Positions 24,423 to 34,503 of a stretch of 64,000 nt of DNA are shown piece by piece. A model generated the notes under the pieces. It saw nothing but the letters and a program-made list of their open reading frames with translations. It ran no database searches and was not told the origin of the DNA. This DNA is from Desulfacinum hydrothermale DSM 13146 (GTDB lineage: Bacteria > Desulfobacterota > Syntrophobacteria > Syntrophobacterales > DSM-9756). The first letter of the stretch is position 1; every line of letters starts with the position of its first letter. Where the stretch lies: NCBI RefSeq assembly GCF_900176285.1, contig NZ_FWXF01000012.1, forward strand, positions 1-64,000, written 5' to 3'. The position numbers and the translations under genes are program-made.

Positions 24423-25280
24423 TCACGACGCGATGAGCGAGACGGCCCCCAGGCACAGCACCACCCCCAGCCACTGGAACCCGGCCACCCGCTCCTTGAG
24501 GATCACGGCGGCCAGCACCACCGTGGCCGCCGGGTACATGGACGTGAGCACGGCCGCCACATCCATACGGGCATTTTGCTGGGCCAGCATGTAGAAGACG
24601 TTGCCGCCCGCATCCAGAACTCCCGCCAGGAGGGCGGCCGGGCTTTGGGCCGGCGACGGAACACCCTGACGGAGCAGCGCCACCATTCCAAGGGCCACCA
24701 CGAAAGAGGCGGCCTTGGCCACCACCAGGGGGGCAAAGATTCCCGAGGAAGCCGCCTGGGCGATACACACGAAGTAGCTTCCAAATCCCAGCCCGGCGGT
24801 GAGCCCGGCCCCCAGGCCCTTCAGACCCAGCCCCCGGCCGTTGGCGGCCGATCGGGCCACCAGCCAGATCCCCAGCCCTCCCAACACAAAACCCGCATAG
24901 GTTCTACCGCCAGGCGGTCCCTCCAAAAAGGTCCCGACCACGACCGGAAAAAGGGCCCCGACCACGGCGCTGCTGGGAGCCACCACGGCGGCACTGCCCA
25001 CGGCCAGACCGTGGTAGAGGGCGGCGATGCCGAGGGCTCCCAGGGAACCGGCGGCAAGGGCCCACAGGGTATCCTCGACTTGGGGAAAGGATTCCCGGTA
25101 GAACCAGGCACACAACGTGAGGACGGCCACAGCCGTCAGGCTTCCCAGAATCAGGGCCTGAAAGGAGCTGATCCTTTTGGAAGCCACCCCGCCGCTGAAA
25201 TCCGAACTTCCCCAGCTCAAGGCCGCCAGTAATCCGCATCCCACTCCCAAAGACGAAAAGGCTTCCAACGAGTCCTTCAC
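24423..25280 (-). CDS. EamA-family (DMT superfamily) transporter
   Basis: 285 residues, ten spans in two five-span EamA repeats (GLLAALSWGSSDFSGGVASK in the first half; GLGAGLTAGLGFGSYFVCIAQA opening the second). The pattern SMYPAATVVLAAVILKERV near the end is the conserved second-repeat motif. Members export metabolites or amino acids; the substrate cannot be inferred. The start is uncertain: a GTG at 25280 or a TTG at 25268, which is better spaced from AAGGA. It is the last gene after citrate synthase on this strand and converges with the outer-membrane gene. Confidence 0.85.
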   Translation of the reverse strand: MKDSLEAFSSLGVGCGLLAALSWGSSDFSGGVASKRISSFQALILGSLTAVAVLTLCAWFYRESFPQVEDTLWALAAGSLGALGIAALYHGLAVGSAAVVAPSSAVVGALFPVVVGTFLEGPPGGRTYAGFVLGGLGIWLVARSAANGRGLGLKGLGAGLTAGLGFGSYFVCIAQAASSGIFAPLVVAKAASFVVALGMVALLRQGVPSPAQSPAALLAGVLDAGGNVFYMLAQQNARMDVAAVLTSMYPAATVVLAAVILKERVAGFQWLGVVLCLGAVSLIAS

Positions 25281-25325
25281 TCCTTCCGGGGCATCAGGCC
25301 CCGGCGCCCCCCAGACCGGAACGCC

Positions 25326-26522
25326 TCAATCTCGGCCCCGCTTTTCCGGCGGGACGTATTCGCAGTCCATGCGTCCGCAATAGTCACCCACGTATTCGGC
25401 CTTGGGCCGGTAGAGGGCCGGCTTCCCCTGCGCCTCTGCGAACTTTTCCTCGATGATGTGCGCGCACCAACCGGCGATGCGCGATACCGCGAAGATGCAG
25501 GTCATGAGATCGCCCGGAAAGCCCAGAATGTGATACACGGAGGCGCTGTAAAAGTCCACATTGGGCTGGATGCCCTTCTTGCCCCGCTTTTCCAATTCCG
25601 CCATGGCCGCCTCTTCAATGGCCGCCGTCATCTCAGGCCACTTTGTCTGGCCCGTCTTTTCGCCCAACTGAAACGCCAGTTCCTTCAGGATCCGGGCGCG
25701 GGGATCCAGCGTTTTGTAGACGGCATGGCCCATGCCCATGATCCGTTCCTTCCGGTCCAGCCGGTCCCGCACCCAGGCGGCGATGTCCGTCACGCCGTCG
25801 CGGTCGATCTTTTGAAGCATCTCCATGACCCGGGCATTGGCCCCGCCGTGCAATTCCCCGGAAAGCGCCCCCACGCCTGCCGCCACCCCGGCATACATGT
25901 GCGCCCGGGTGGACACCACTTCCCGGCACGCGAAAGTGGAGGCATTGAAGGTGTGGTCCGCATGGAGGATGAGACACACGTCCATGATGCGGGCTGTTTC
26001 CTCATCGGGCTTCTTGCCCAACACCTGCCACAGGAAGTTACCGGCATGGCTCAAGGCATCGTCGGGCGGCAGCACGTCCAAGCCCTGGCGAATCCGGTGC
26101 CAGGCGCCCACCACGGCGGGAAGGCGGGCGATCAGGCGCAGGGCCATGGTCACGTTGGCCTCTCGGCTTTCGTCCCCCAGATCCGGGTCGTCCATGGCCA
26201 AAAGGGGTATGGAGGCCTGCAGGGCATCCATGGGATGGGCGCCCCGGGGCCATGCCTTCATGGCCTCGATCACGAAGCCGGGAAGCGCTCGAAACTCCCG
26301 GAGCTTTGCCTCGAAGGCTTGCAGCTCCTCCGGGCTGGGCAGAAATTCGTGGAGCAAGAGATAGGCCGTCTCGGGAAAGGTGGATCGGAGGGCCAGATCC
26401 TCGATCCGGTATCCCCGGTAGATGAGAACCCCCCGCTCTCCATCGATATAGCTGATCTTGGTGTCGGCCACCGTGATGCCTCGAAGGCCCACATTTTTCG
26501 TCCGAACCGTCTGTTCCGCCAT
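25326..26522 (-). CDS. gltA: Citrate synthase / 2-methylcitrate synthase family
   Basis: 398 residues, type I short form. The N-terminus VGLRGITVADTKISYIDGERGVLIYRGY matches the Gram-positive/archaeal branch. Catalytic His blocks are present: LHADHTFNASTF, GELHGGANARVMEML and MGMGHAVYKTLDPRARIL, with the catalytic Asp region PNVDFYSASVYHILGFP. It condenses acetyl-CoA (or propionyl-CoA) with oxaloacetate; the choice cannot be told from sequence alone. AGGAGG precedes the ATG at 26522; the 24 residues of open frame upstream do not fit the family. Confidence 0.93.
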   Translation of the reverse strand: MAEQTVRTKNVGLRGITVADTKISYIDGERGVLIYRGYRIEDLALRSTFPETAYLLLHEFLPSPEELQAFEAKLREFRALPGFVIEAMKAWPRGAHPMDALQASIPLLAMDDPDLGDESREANVTMALRLIARLPAVVGAWHRIRQGLDVLPPDDALSHAGNFLWQVLGKKPDEETARIMDVCLILHADHTFNASTFACREVVSTRAHMYAGVAAGVGALSGELHGGANARVMEMLQKIDRDGVTDIAAWVRDRLDRKERIMGMGHAVYKTLDPRARILKELAFQLGEKTGQTKWPEMTAAIEEAAMAELEKRGKKGIQPNVDFYSASVYHILGFPGDLMTCIFAVSRIAGWCAHIIEEKFAEAQGKPALYRPKAEYVGDYCGRMDCEYVPPEKRGRD

Positions 26523-26590
26523 CCTAGGCCTCCTTTTTTTAAGGAATGGGGAGTCGATGCCATGCGATCGGGACCCTATGGACTCACCCC

Positions 26591-27352
26591 TCACTTCACA
26601 TAACGCTGGGCCCAGGCGGCGATCACCCGCCCCGCATACTGGGCGTCTTCCTTGCTGGAAAGAAGATGATCGGCCGCATCCAGCGAGATGAAGCTCTTGG
26701 GGTGCCTTGCCGCCTTGAAGATCCTTTCAGCGTTTGCCATACCCACCACCTGGTCCGCGGGCGAATGAAGGATCAGCAGGGCTCTGCCCAGCCGCGCCAG
26801 GTTCGTCGGCATCTCCTCCTCGTTGAATCGTTCGAGAAACGGCCTGCCGATGCGTATCCGCCGGCCGCCCAGGTCGATTTCGGCCACTCCGTTTCGCTCG
26901 ATGGCCTTCCAAGCCCCGGCGAACAGCCGGGTCACGTGATGGGGGCTGTAGGGCGCGCCGATGACGGCCACTGCCCGGCAGGATGCCACGGACCTGGCCG
27001 CCTGAAGCACAGCCGCCCCACCCAGGGAATGCCCCACGAGCAGAGCGGGGGCGTGGCCCTCCCCTTCCATGAAGCGGGCGGCGTCCAGCACGTCCTCCAC
27101 GTGGGAGATGAAACCGGTGCCCGCGAAATCCCCCCCGCTCTCCCCCAACCCGGTGAAGTCGAAGCGGAACACGCCGTATCCAGCATCCGTCAGGGCCTTG
27201 GAAAGATGGACCGCAATGCCCAGGTTCTTGGAACAGGTAAAGCAGTGGGCGAAAAGCACCGCGGCCACCGGCTTTCCCTGGGACGGCAGATCCATGCGTG
27301 CCGAAAGCGGCACGCCGTTTCGGTTTTGAAATGTCCGGGGCTCCGTTTTCAT
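26591..27352 (-). CDS. Alpha/beta hydrolase (serine hydrolase)
   Basis: 253 residues. VGHSLGGAAVLQAA carries the nucleophile elbow (GHSLGG), AHCFTCSKNLGIAVHLSKAL is the oxyanion-side block, RFDFTGLGESGG follows the family pattern, HSPADQVVGMANAERIF gives the acidic residue and DAADHLLSSKEDA the catalytic His. Close relatives are dienelactone hydrolase/OsmC-associated hydrolases of unclear substrate. It is 17 bases downstream of comF and 68 bases upstream of citrate synthase, so it is likely in one transcript with them. Confidence 0.85.
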   Translation of the reverse strand: MKTEPRTFQNRNGVPLSARMDLPSQGKPVAAVLFAHCFTCSKNLGIAVHLSKALTDAGYGVFRFDFTGLGESGGDFAGTGFISHVEDVLDAARFMEGEGHAPALLVGHSLGGAAVLQAARSVASCRAVAVIGAPYSPHHVTRLFAGAWKAIERNGVAEIDLGGRRIRIGRPFLERFNEEEMPTNLARLGRALLILHSPADQVVGMANAERIFKAARHPKSFISLDAADHLLSSKEDAQYAGRVIAAWAQRYVK

Positions 27353-27368
27353 GGCTCTTCCCTCCGCG

Positions 27369-28106
27369 TCACGGCGGGGTGGCCCGGGCCACCGTCACCA
27401 CTCCCACGCAAGCGGCCCGCGCCGTCTTGAGTGCCCGCGCACATTCGCTCAAGGTGGTCCCCGTGGTAAAAACGTCGTCAATCACCACGATCTTCCTTCC
27501 CTTCACGCGGTGGGGGTTCAGAACCTGAAAAGCCCCCCGCACATTCTCCAATCGCTCCCGTCGCGACAGCCGGGTCTGGGGCATGGTCTTGCGCCGCCTT
27601 TCCAGCACCTTCTCCACCCTGTGTCCGGTCCGGCGCGCCAGTCTATGGGCCAGCACCGAGGCCTGGTTGAACCCGCGCTGGCGGATCCGGTGCGGATGCA
27701 AGGGCACGGGCACCAGAAAATCCGCCGCCGACAGCATGTCCCGGGTGTGGGGATTGCGCAGGATCAGAGCCGCCAACGCCTCGGCCCAATGCAGGCTTCC
27801 GTGGAACTTGAGTTCCAGGATTCCTTTTTGAACCGCCTCTTCGTACACGGCCGCCGAACGGGCCCGATCGAAACGAAAGCGTCCCTCCAGGCATTCCCCG
27901 CAGCGGTGGTCCGGCATGGCTTCCGTGGCCGGGTAGGGCCTGCCGCACAGGGGGCACAAGGGAGACCCCACGAGCCGGACGCGATCCAGGCATCCGCAGC
28001 ACCATCCGCTCACGGGTAGATCCAAGCCGGCGGCCCCGCACGCGGCGCACACCGGTGGAAGGATCCAGTCCGAAAGACGTCTGAGAAGATCTCGGACCCT
28101 TTCCAT
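27369..28106 (-). CDS. comF: ComF family phosphoribosyltransferase-like protein
   Basis: 245 residues. An N-terminal zinc-binding part with four CxxC pairs (PPVCAACG, WCCGCLD, CPLCGRP, RCGECLEG) is followed by the PRTase-like domain with VPVPLHPHRIRQRGFNQASVLAHRLA and the PRPP loop VVIDDVFTTGTTLSECARAL. ComF takes part in DNA uptake and recombination in competent bacteria and in purine-linked roles elsewhere. The ATG at 28106 starts the homology; the upstream frame to 28802 is antisense or out-of-frame text. It follows prmA by 56 bases. Confidence 0.93.
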   Translation of the reverse strand: MERVRDLLRRLSDWILPPVCAACGAAGLDLPVSGWCCGCLDRVRLVGSPLCPLCGRPYPATEAMPDHRCGECLEGRFRFDRARSAAVYEEAVQKGILELKFHGSLHWAEALAALILRNPHTRDMLSAADFLVPVPLHPHRIRQRGFNQASVLAHRLARRTGHRVEKVLERRRKTMPQTRLSRRERLENVRGAFQVLNPHRVKGRKIVVIDDVFTTGTTLSECARALKTARAACVGVVTVARATPP

Positions 28107-28162
28107 CAAGCCAGTCCGCCGTGTCCCCCGAGGAGCAGGCGATCCAGAAAGTGACCGCCGCT

Positions 28163-29038
28163 TCACGCTTCGGGGGTAAAGTCCAGCAGGCACCATTGCC
28201 CATCCTGGTGGCCGTTCAGACACCGCATTCCCAAGGATTCGTAGGCGTCCCGCACCCTGCGTGCATGCTCGATCAGAACCCCGCTCAAGGCCAGACGGCC
28301 GCCCTTTTTCACCTTGGGCACCAGTTGGGCTGCCATTTGAAGCAGGGGCTCCGCCTGGATGTTGGCCACCACCCGGTGGAAGTCTCCTTCCACGTTGTCC
28401 ACCGAGCCGTGCACAAAAACGAGGCTTCCCGCCTCGGGATTGGCCTGCAGGTTTTCCCGGGCCACCTCGATGGCTTCCGGGTCGTTGTCCACGCCCACCA
28501 CCGGGGTGCATCCCAGAAGCGAGGCCGCGATGGCCAGGATCCCCGAACCGGTGCCCACGTCCAAAAGGCTCAAAGATTCCTCGGCGTCTTGCCCAGGGCA
28601 CACATCTTCCAACCACCGAAGGCAAAGACGTGTGGTTTCGTGATGGCCCGTGCCGAACGCCCGCCCTGGATCGATCCAAAGGACCCGATCTCCGGGTTCG
28701 GGATCGTAGGCTTCCCAGGTAGGGGCCACCACGAACCGGCGCCCCACACGAAGCGGCTTGAAGCCTTCTTTCCATCGGGCATTCCAATCCTGGTCGGGGC
28801 AAAAGGAAATCGTGAGAGTCGGCTTTGCAGGAAGCTTCAGGGTGTGGGCCCAGGTGGAAAGGAACCCTTCCAGGTCCCCTTGCCAGCCGGCATCGGGGAC
28901 CTCCGATGGTACATAGAGAAGGATCCCGTCTTCCTGGATTTCAGCGCCCATGGCATAGCGCTGGGTCAGGGCCCCCGCCAGCTCCTCTGCCCACGACGGA
29001 TCGGCGGAAATCCGCACGACCCACCAACCCTTTTCCAT
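28163..29038 (-). CDS. prmA: Ribosomal protein L11 methyltransferase
   Basis: 291 residues. The C-terminal SAM domain has LWIDPGRAFGTGHHETTRLCLRWLE, LLDVGTGSGILAIAASLLG and GVDNDPEAIEVARENLQAN, the PrmA motifs, followed by VVANIQAEPLLQMAAQLVPKV. The N-terminal substrate domain (about 1-80) is shorter and divergent. The enzyme trimethylates L11. The start at 29038 is supported by AAGGAG; a longer frame to 29134 is not. It heads the minus-strand set prmA-comF-hydrolase-gltA-eamA and diverges from kdsB. Confidence 0.93.
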   Translation of the reverse strand: MEKGWWVVRISADPSWAEELAGALTQRYAMGAEIQEDGILLYVPSEVPDAGWQGDLEGFLSTWAHTLKLPAKPTLTISFCPDQDWNARWKEGFKPLRVGRRFVVAPTWEAYDPEPGDRVLWIDPGRAFGTGHHETTRLCLRWLEDVCPGQDAEESLSLLDVGTGSGILAIAASLLGCTPVVGVDNDPEAIEVARENLQANPEAGSLVFVHGSVDNVEGDFHRVVANIQAEPLLQMAAQLVPKVKKGGRLALSGVLIEHARRVRDAYESLGMRCLNGHQDGQWCLLDFTPEA

Positions 29039-29161
29039 CGATCGCTCTCCTTTGTCTTCCAATCTCTTCAGGCTCTTTCCAAGCATGTTCCATAATGATA
29101 AGGTCCCATCCCGGTGCCTGCAGCACCCTATCAAAAGGAACGGTTTTCGGGGAGGATTTCA

Positions 29162-29899
29162 ATGGCCGTTGTGGCAATTATTCCCGCCCGCTACGCGTCC
29201 ACGCGCTTTCCAGGCAAGCCCTTGGCTCCGATCCTGGGGCAACCCATGATCCAGTGGGTTTACGAACGGGCCCGGCAATGCCGCCGGTTGGATCGAGTGG
29301 TGGTGGCCACCGACGACGGGCGCATCCTGGAAGCGGTCCGATCCTTCGGCGGAGAAGCGGTGATGACCCGCACGGATCACTCCAGCGGCACGGACCGCCT
29401 GGCGGAAGCCGCCCACATCCTGGGCCTTCAGGCACACGACCTGGTGGTCAACATCCAGGGGGACGAACCGGGTGTGTCCCCGGAGATGATCGAAGCCCTC
29501 ATTGCCGAGGCCCTGCGCCCCCCTCTCCTTGCCATGGCCACCTTGGCCTTTCCGTGCCAGTCCGCCGGTGATTACACCGATCCCAACGTGGTCAAGGTGG
29601 TTCGGAACGCCCAGGGAAACGCCCTCTACTTTTCCCGATCCCCCATTCCCTGCCGGCGGGACGCCCAGGACGAACCCATGACCTTTCTCAAGCATCTGGG
29701 CCTGTACGCCTACCGCAAAGAATTTCTTTGCCGCTTCACCCGACTGGCCCCCACACCCTTGGAACGCATGGAAAGGCTGGAGCAACTGAGAGCCCTGGAG
29801 CACGGATACACGATTCGCGTCGGCTTGTCCCCCAGCGAGACGGTGGGGGTGGACACTCCCGAGGATCTGCGGCATGCGGAAAGGCGTCTGAAAAGCTGA
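29162..29899 (+). CDS. kdsB: 3-deoxy-manno-octulosonate cytidylyltransferase
   Basis: 245 residues. AIIPARYASTRFPGKPLAPILGQPMIQW is the nucleotide-binding start, VVVATDDGRILEAV, MTRTDHSSGTDRLAEAA and VNIQGDEPGVSPEMI complete the KdsB signature, and FLKHLGLYAYRKEFL and the C-terminal GVDTPEDL match the family. It activates KDO as CMP-KDO for LPS. GGGGAGG precedes the ATG at 29162. With kdsD at 35996 it marks the organism as a KDO-LPS maker. Confidence 0.97.
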   Translation: MAVVAIIPARYASTRFPGKPLAPILGQPMIQWVYERARQCRRLDRVVVATDDGRILEAVRSFGGEAVMTRTDHSSGTDRLAEAAHILGLQAHDLVVNIQGDEPGVSPEMIEALIAEALRPPLLAMATLAFPCQSAGDYTDPNVVKVVRNAQGNALYFSRSPIPCRRDAQDEPMTFLKHLGLYAYRKEFLCRFTRLAPTPLERMERLEQLRALEHGYTIRVGLSPSETVGVDTPEDLRHAERRLKS

Positions 29900-30021
29900 G
29901 GCACCGCCCCCCTTGGAGAGATCCGTTTCCGGCCCGCCGGATCCCGCCACGCCCGAGTGCCGGCCGTCTTTCATCCCAGCGGAACAGGACCGGGCAACGG
30001 CGAAGCGATGGGCGAACCGGC

Positions 30022-30049
30022 TTGCACTGAAACCAAATATGGGTAGAAT
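30022..30049 (+). promoter_or_regulatory. Candidate promoter for carAB-purF
   Basis: TTGCAC (30022-30027), a 16-base spacer and TAGAAT (30044-30049), about 55 bases before the carA start. The 200-base gap after kdsB otherwise holds nothing recognisable. Confidence 0.55.
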
Positions 30050-30102
30050 TGTTTGATTTTGAAAAGATCAAGGATCGCACCCCTAGAAACCGAGAGGTTC
30101 GC

Positions 30103-31254
30103 ATGACAGCTCCTTGGAAACGCCCCCGGGCCCTTCTCGTCCTGGAAGACGGTACGGTTTTCAAAGGCTATGCCTTTGCATCGGCCGAACAGGGCCGCGC
30201 CCTGGGAGAGGTGGTCTTCAACACGGCCATGACCGGCTACCAGGAAGTGTTGACCGATCCGTCCTACAAGGGACAGATCGTCACCATGACCTACCCCCTC
30301 ACGGGCAACTACGGGATCAACGACGAGGACATGGAATCGGCCGCCATCCAGGTGGAGGCCTTCATCATCAAGGAGTACCAGGATTTTCCAAGCAACTGGC
30401 GGAGCCGAAAGTCGTTGGCCCAGTTCCTGGAAGAGCACCGCGTCCTGGGCATCGAAGGCATCGACACCCGGCGCCTGACTCGACACATCCGTCTGGCGGG
30501 AGCCCTGCGGGGCGTGATCGCCACAGACACGGACGACGTGGGGGCACTCTTGGATCAGGTGCGGGACTTCCCGGGCCTCAAAGGCGTGGACATGGTCCGA
30601 CGGGTCACCTGCTCGCGGCCCTATCGCTGGGAGAAGGGGCCGCAGCCGGATGCCGCCTGGCGCGAAGACAAGCCCGACTTTCGGGTGGCGGCCCTGGACT
30701 TCGGCGTCAAATACAACATCCTTCGCAACCTGGAACGCTGCGGCTGCCAGGTGCTGGTCTTTCCCGCTACGGCGAGCCCGGAGGAGATCCTGGCCACGCA
30801 GCCGGACGGCATCTTCCTTTCCAACGGTCCGGGGGACCCGGCTGCGGTGACTTATGGCATCGAAACGGTGCGCAAACTTCTGGGAACGAAGCCCATGTTC
30901 GGCATCTGCCTGGGACACCAGCTCATGGGCCTGGCCCTGGGAGGCCGCACCTTCAAGCTCAAATTCGGTCACCGCGGGGCCAATCAGCCGGTCAAGGACC
31001 TGAGCACGGGACGCGTGGAGGTCACCTCCCAGAACCACGGGTTCTGCGTGGACCTGGAATCCATGCAAGACATCCCGGTTCGCCTCACCCACATCAACCT
31101 GAACGACAACACCCTGGAAGGCATGGAGCATCTGGAGATGCCCGCCTTCAGTGTCCAGTACCATCCGGAAGCGGCGCCCGGTCCCCACGACGCCACCTAC
31201 CTCTTTGAGCGTTTTGTGAACCTGATCCGAAAGGACAAGGGACTTCAGGACTAG
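30103..31254 (+). CDS. carA: Carbamoyl-phosphate synthase small subunit
   Basis: 383 residues. The N-terminal half has the CarA-specific LVLEDGTVFKGYAF, GEVVFNTAMTGYQEVLTDPSY and GIEGIDTRRLTRHIR. The C-terminal class I glutamine amidotransferase has LSNGPGDP, FGICLGHQLMGLALGG (catalytic Cys) and the His-Glu region SVQYHPEAAPGPHD. It supplies ammonia to CarB. GAGAGG before the ATG at 30103 decides the start; the frame reaches 30049. Confidence 0.97.
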   Translation: MTAPWKRPRALLVLEDGTVFKGYAFASAEQGRALGEVVFNTAMTGYQEVLTDPSYKGQIVTMTYPLTGNYGINDEDMESAAIQVEAFIIKEYQDFPSNWRSRKSLAQFLEEHRVLGIEGIDTRRLTRHIRLAGALRGVIATDTDDVGALLDQVRDFPGLKGVDMVRRVTCSRPYRWEKGPQPDAAWREDKPDFRVAALDFGVKYNILRNLERCGCQVLVFPATASPEEILATQPDGIFLSNGPGDPAAVTYGIETVRKLLGTKPMFGICLGHQLMGLALGGRTFKLKFGHRGANQPVKDLSTGRVEVTSQNHGFCVDLESMQDIPVRLTHINLNDNTLEGMEHLEMPAFSVQYHPEAAPGPHDATYLFERFVNLIRKDKGLQD

Positions 31255-31281
31255 GATCCAACCCAGCGGAGCGAACACTTC

Positions 31282-34200
31282 ATGCCCAAACGCACGGACA
31301 TCAAGAAAATCCTCGTGATCGGTTCCGGTCCCATCGTGATCGGTCAGGCGTGCGAGTTCGACTATTCCGGCACCCAAGCGTGCAAGGCCCTGCGCGAGGA
31401 AGGCTACCAGATCGTTTTGATCAACAGCAACCCGGCCACCATCATGACCGATCCGGAAACGGCGGATCGCACCTACATCGAACCCATCACGGCGGAGGCG
31501 GTGGCCAAGGTGATTCGCCGGGAGCGGCCCGACGCGCTGCTTCCCACCCTGGGGGGACAGACGGGGCTGAACACGGCCGTCAAGGTGGCCGAGATGGGGG
31601 TGCTGGAAGAATACGGCGTGGAAATGATCGGAGCCCGGGTGGACACCATCCGCAAGGCCGAAGATCGGGCCCTCTTTCGCCAGGCCATGGAACGCATCGG
31701 GCTGAAGGTCCCCCGAAGCGGCATCGCCCACAGTGAACAGGAAGCCCTGGCCATCGCCCACGAGATCGGATTTCCCATCATCTCGCGTCCCGCCTTCACC
31801 CTGGGCGGCACGGGCGGAGGGGTCGCCTACAACCTGGAGGAACTGGTGGAGCTGGCCCGGACGGGCCTGGACGCCAGCCTGATCGGTCAGGTCATGCTGG
31901 AAGAGTCCGTGCTGGGCTGGAAGGAATTCGAACTGGAAGTGATGCGCGACCACATGGACAACGTGGTGATCATCTGTTCCATCGAGAACATGGATCCCAT
32001 GGGCGTGCATACGGGCGATTCCATCACGGTGGCTCCCGCCCAGACCCTGACCGACGCGGAATACCAGAAGATGCGCGACGCCGCCATAGCGATCCTGAGG
32101 GAGATCGGGGTGGAAACGGGAGGCTCCAACGTCCAGTTCGCCATCAACCCGGAAGACGGGGACATGGTGGTGATCGAGATGAATCCCCGGGTGTCGCGAT
32201 CTTCGGCCCTGGCCTCCAAGGCCACGGGATTTCCCATCGCCAAGATCGCCGCCAAGCTGGCCGTGGGCTTTTCCCTGGACGAGCTGGCCAACGACATCAC
32301 CCGGGAAACCAAGGCGTCCTTTGAGCCCACCATCGACTACGTGGTGACCAAGGTGCCGCGGTTCACCTTCGAAAAGTTTCCCAACACGGACGATCTGCTC
32401 ACCACGTCCATGAAGTCGGTGGGCGAGACCATGGCCATCGGCCGCACTTTCAAGGAATCGCTTCAGAAGGCCGTCCGGTCCCTGGAAGTCGGCCGGTACG
32501 GCTTCACGGATCCCGATCCGGTGGTCTCCCCGGACCGGATCGAAGAATTGAAGCAGAGCCTGCGGCGCCCCCATTCCAAGCGCCTGTTCCAGATCGCCGA
32601 GGCCCTGAAGCTGGGCCTGGATCTGGACGAAATCCACCGGCTCACCTGGATCGACCCCTGGTTTCTCCACCACATTCGGGAAATCGTGCAGATGGAGCAG
32701 GCCATCCGGGAAGAAGACTTCCTGAGTGATCCCGAAAAGCTGCGCCTGGCCAAGTCCTGGGGTTTTTCGGACGTGCGCCTGGGCCGGCTGACGGGAACCG
32801 ACGAGGAGACCATCAGCCGAAAACGGCGCCAATTGGGCATCCGGCCCGTCTACAAGCTGGTGGACACCTGTGCGGCCGAGTTTGAAGCCTACACGCCCTA
32901 CTTCTATTCCACCTACGAAGAGGAAGACGAGGCGCGCCCGACGGAGCACACCAAGGTGGCCATTCTGGGCGGCGGTCCCAACCGGATCGGGCAGGGCATC
33001 GAATTCGACTACTGCTGTGTCCATGCGAGTTTCGCGCTGCGCGAAATGGGCGTCGAATCCATCATGGTCAATTCCAACCCGGAGACGGTTTCCACGGACT
33101 ACGACACCTCCGACAAGCTCTACTTCGAGCCGCTCACGCGCGAAGACGTGCTGCACATCCTGGAAACCGAAAAACCCCATGGGCTGATTGTCCAGTTTGG
33201 AGGCCAGACCCCTCTCAACCTGGCGGTTCCGCTGGAAAAGGCGGGAGCAAGAATCATCGGCACGAGCCCGGACGCCATCGATCTGGCCGAAGACCGCAAG
33301 CGTTTCCAGAAGCTCATCCAGAAACTGGGCCTGAAACAGCCTCGAAACGCCACGGCCTTCACAGCCGATGAAGCCGCCCGGGCGGCACGTGAGATCGGAT
33401 ACCCGGTGGTGGTCCGTCCTTCCTACGTGCTGGGAGGCCGGGCCATGGAAATCGTCTACGACGAACACATGCTGCGCGAATTCATGGAGACGGCCGTAAA
33501 GGTCTCCCCGGGGCATCCCATCCTGATCGACCACTTCCTGGAGGACGCCATCGAATTGGACGTGGACGCGGTCTGTGACGGGGAACGCACCGTCATCGGT
33601 GGGATCATGGAGCACATCGAAGCCGCGGGCATCCACTCCGGAGACAGCGCCTGTGTGCTTCCGCCCATCAGCCTGTCCCGGGAGGTCCAGGAAGAGATCA
33701 AGCGCCAGACCCGCCTTCTGGCCCACGGCCTCAACGTGGTGGGCCTGATGAACGTCCAGTTCGCCATCCAGAAGGGCGAAATCTATATCCTGGAGGTCAA
33801 TCCCCGGGCGTCCCGAACCGTTCCGTTCGTGAGCAAGGCCGTCGGCGTACCGCTGGCCAAGATCGCCACCAAGGTCATGATGGGGCGTAAGTTGAGCGAA
33901 CTGGGGTTCACCGAGGAGGTGGAACCGAAGCATCTTTCGGTCAAGGAGGCGGTCTTTCCCTTTTCGCGCTTTCCCAACGTGGATATCCTGCTGGGGCCGG
34001 AAATGAAATCCACCGGGGAAGTGATGGGCATCGGCCCCACTTTCGGAATCGCCTACGCCAAGGCCCAGGCGGCTTCCGGCTTCGATCTGCCCCGATCGGG
34101 AACGGTCTTCGTGAGCGTGCACGACCGGGACAAGCTCAAGGTGGTGAAGGTGGCCCGCAAGTTTTCGGACTTGGGTTTCAAGATCATCGCCACCGCCGGA

Positions 34201-34503
34201 ACGCGACGTTTTTTGGAAGAAAACGGGATCGACGCCACCCTGGTCCATAAGCTCAGCGAGGGACGGCCTCACGTGGTGGATCACATCAAGAACAACCAGG
34301 TGCAGATGGTGATCAATACGTCCCTGGGAAAGCGGACCTTTTCGGATGCCTACCTCATCCGACGTGCCACACTGCTGTACAACATCCCTTATGCCACCAC
34401 CATCGCGGGAGCCATGGCCATGGCCGAAGCCGTGGAGCAGTTGCAACGCGGCGACTGGAACGTGAAGACGATCCAGGAATACCACAAGGAATCCCAAAAA
34501 TGA
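31282..34503 (+). CDS. carB: Carbamoyl-phosphate synthase large subunit
   Basis: 1073 residues, full length. Two homologous ATP-grasp halves: [25 protein letters not shown] in the first and [22 protein letters not shown] in the second, with [28 protein letters not shown], and [15 protein letters not shown] metal/ATP sites. The C-terminal MGS-like allosteric domain starts near residue 940 ([19 protein letters not shown]). It makes carbamoyl phosphate for pyrimidines and arginine. The stop overlaps the purF start by four bases. Confidence 0.98.
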   Translation: MPKRTDIKKILVIGSGPIVIGQACEFDYSGTQACKALREEGYQIVLINSNPATIMTDPETADRTYIEPITAEAVAKVIRRERPDALLPTLGGQTGLNTAVKVAEMGVLEEYGVEMIGARVDTIRKAEDRALFRQAMERIGLKVPRSGIAHSEQEALAIAHEIGFPIISRPAFTLGGTGGGVAYNLEELVELARTGLDASLIGQVMLEESVLGWKEFELEVMRDHMDNVVIICSIENMDPMGVHTGDSITVAPAQTLTDAEYQKMRDAAIAILREIGVETGGSNVQFAINPEDGDMVVIEMNPRVSRSSALASKATGFPIAKIAAKLAVGFSLDELANDITRETKASFEPTIDYVVTKVPRFTFEKFPNTDDLLTTSMKSVGETMAIGRTFKESLQKAVRSLEVGRYGFTDPDPVVSPDRIEELKQSLRRPHSKRLFQIAEALKLGLDLDEIHRLTWIDPWFLHHIREIVQMEQAIREEDFLSDPEKLRLAKSWGFSDVRLGRLTGTDEETISRKRRQLGIRPVYKLVDTCAAEFEAYTPYFYSTYEEEDEARPTEHTKVAILGGGPNRIGQGIEFDYCCVHASFALREMGVESIMVNSNPETVSTDYDTSDKLYFEPLTREDVLHILETEKPHGLIVQFGGQTPLNLAVPLEKAGARIIGTSPDAIDLAEDRKRFQKLIQKLGLKQPRNATAFTADEAARAAREIGYPVVVRPSYVLGGRAMEIVYDEHMLREFMETAVKVSPGHPILIDHFLEDAIELDVDAVCDGERTVIGGIMEHIEAAGIHSGDSACVLPPISLSREVQEEIKRQTRLLAHGLNVVGLMNVQFAIQKGEIYILEVNPRASRTVPFVSKAVGVPLAKIATKVMMGRKLSELGFTEEVEPKHLSVKEAVFPFSRFPNVDILLGPEMKSTGEVMGIGPTFGIAYAKAQAASGFDLPRSGTVFVSVHDRDKLKVVKVARKFSDLGFKIIATAGTRRFLEENGIDATLVHKLSEGRPHVVDHIKNNQVQMVINTSLGKRTFSDAYLIRRATLLYNIPYATTIAGAMAMAEAVEQLQRGDWNVKTIQEYHKESQK

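Noticed and set aside
28107-28802. Long N-terminal extension of ComF
   Set aside because: The region is out-of-frame prmA sequence; the zinc-ribbon start of ComF is at MERVRDLL.
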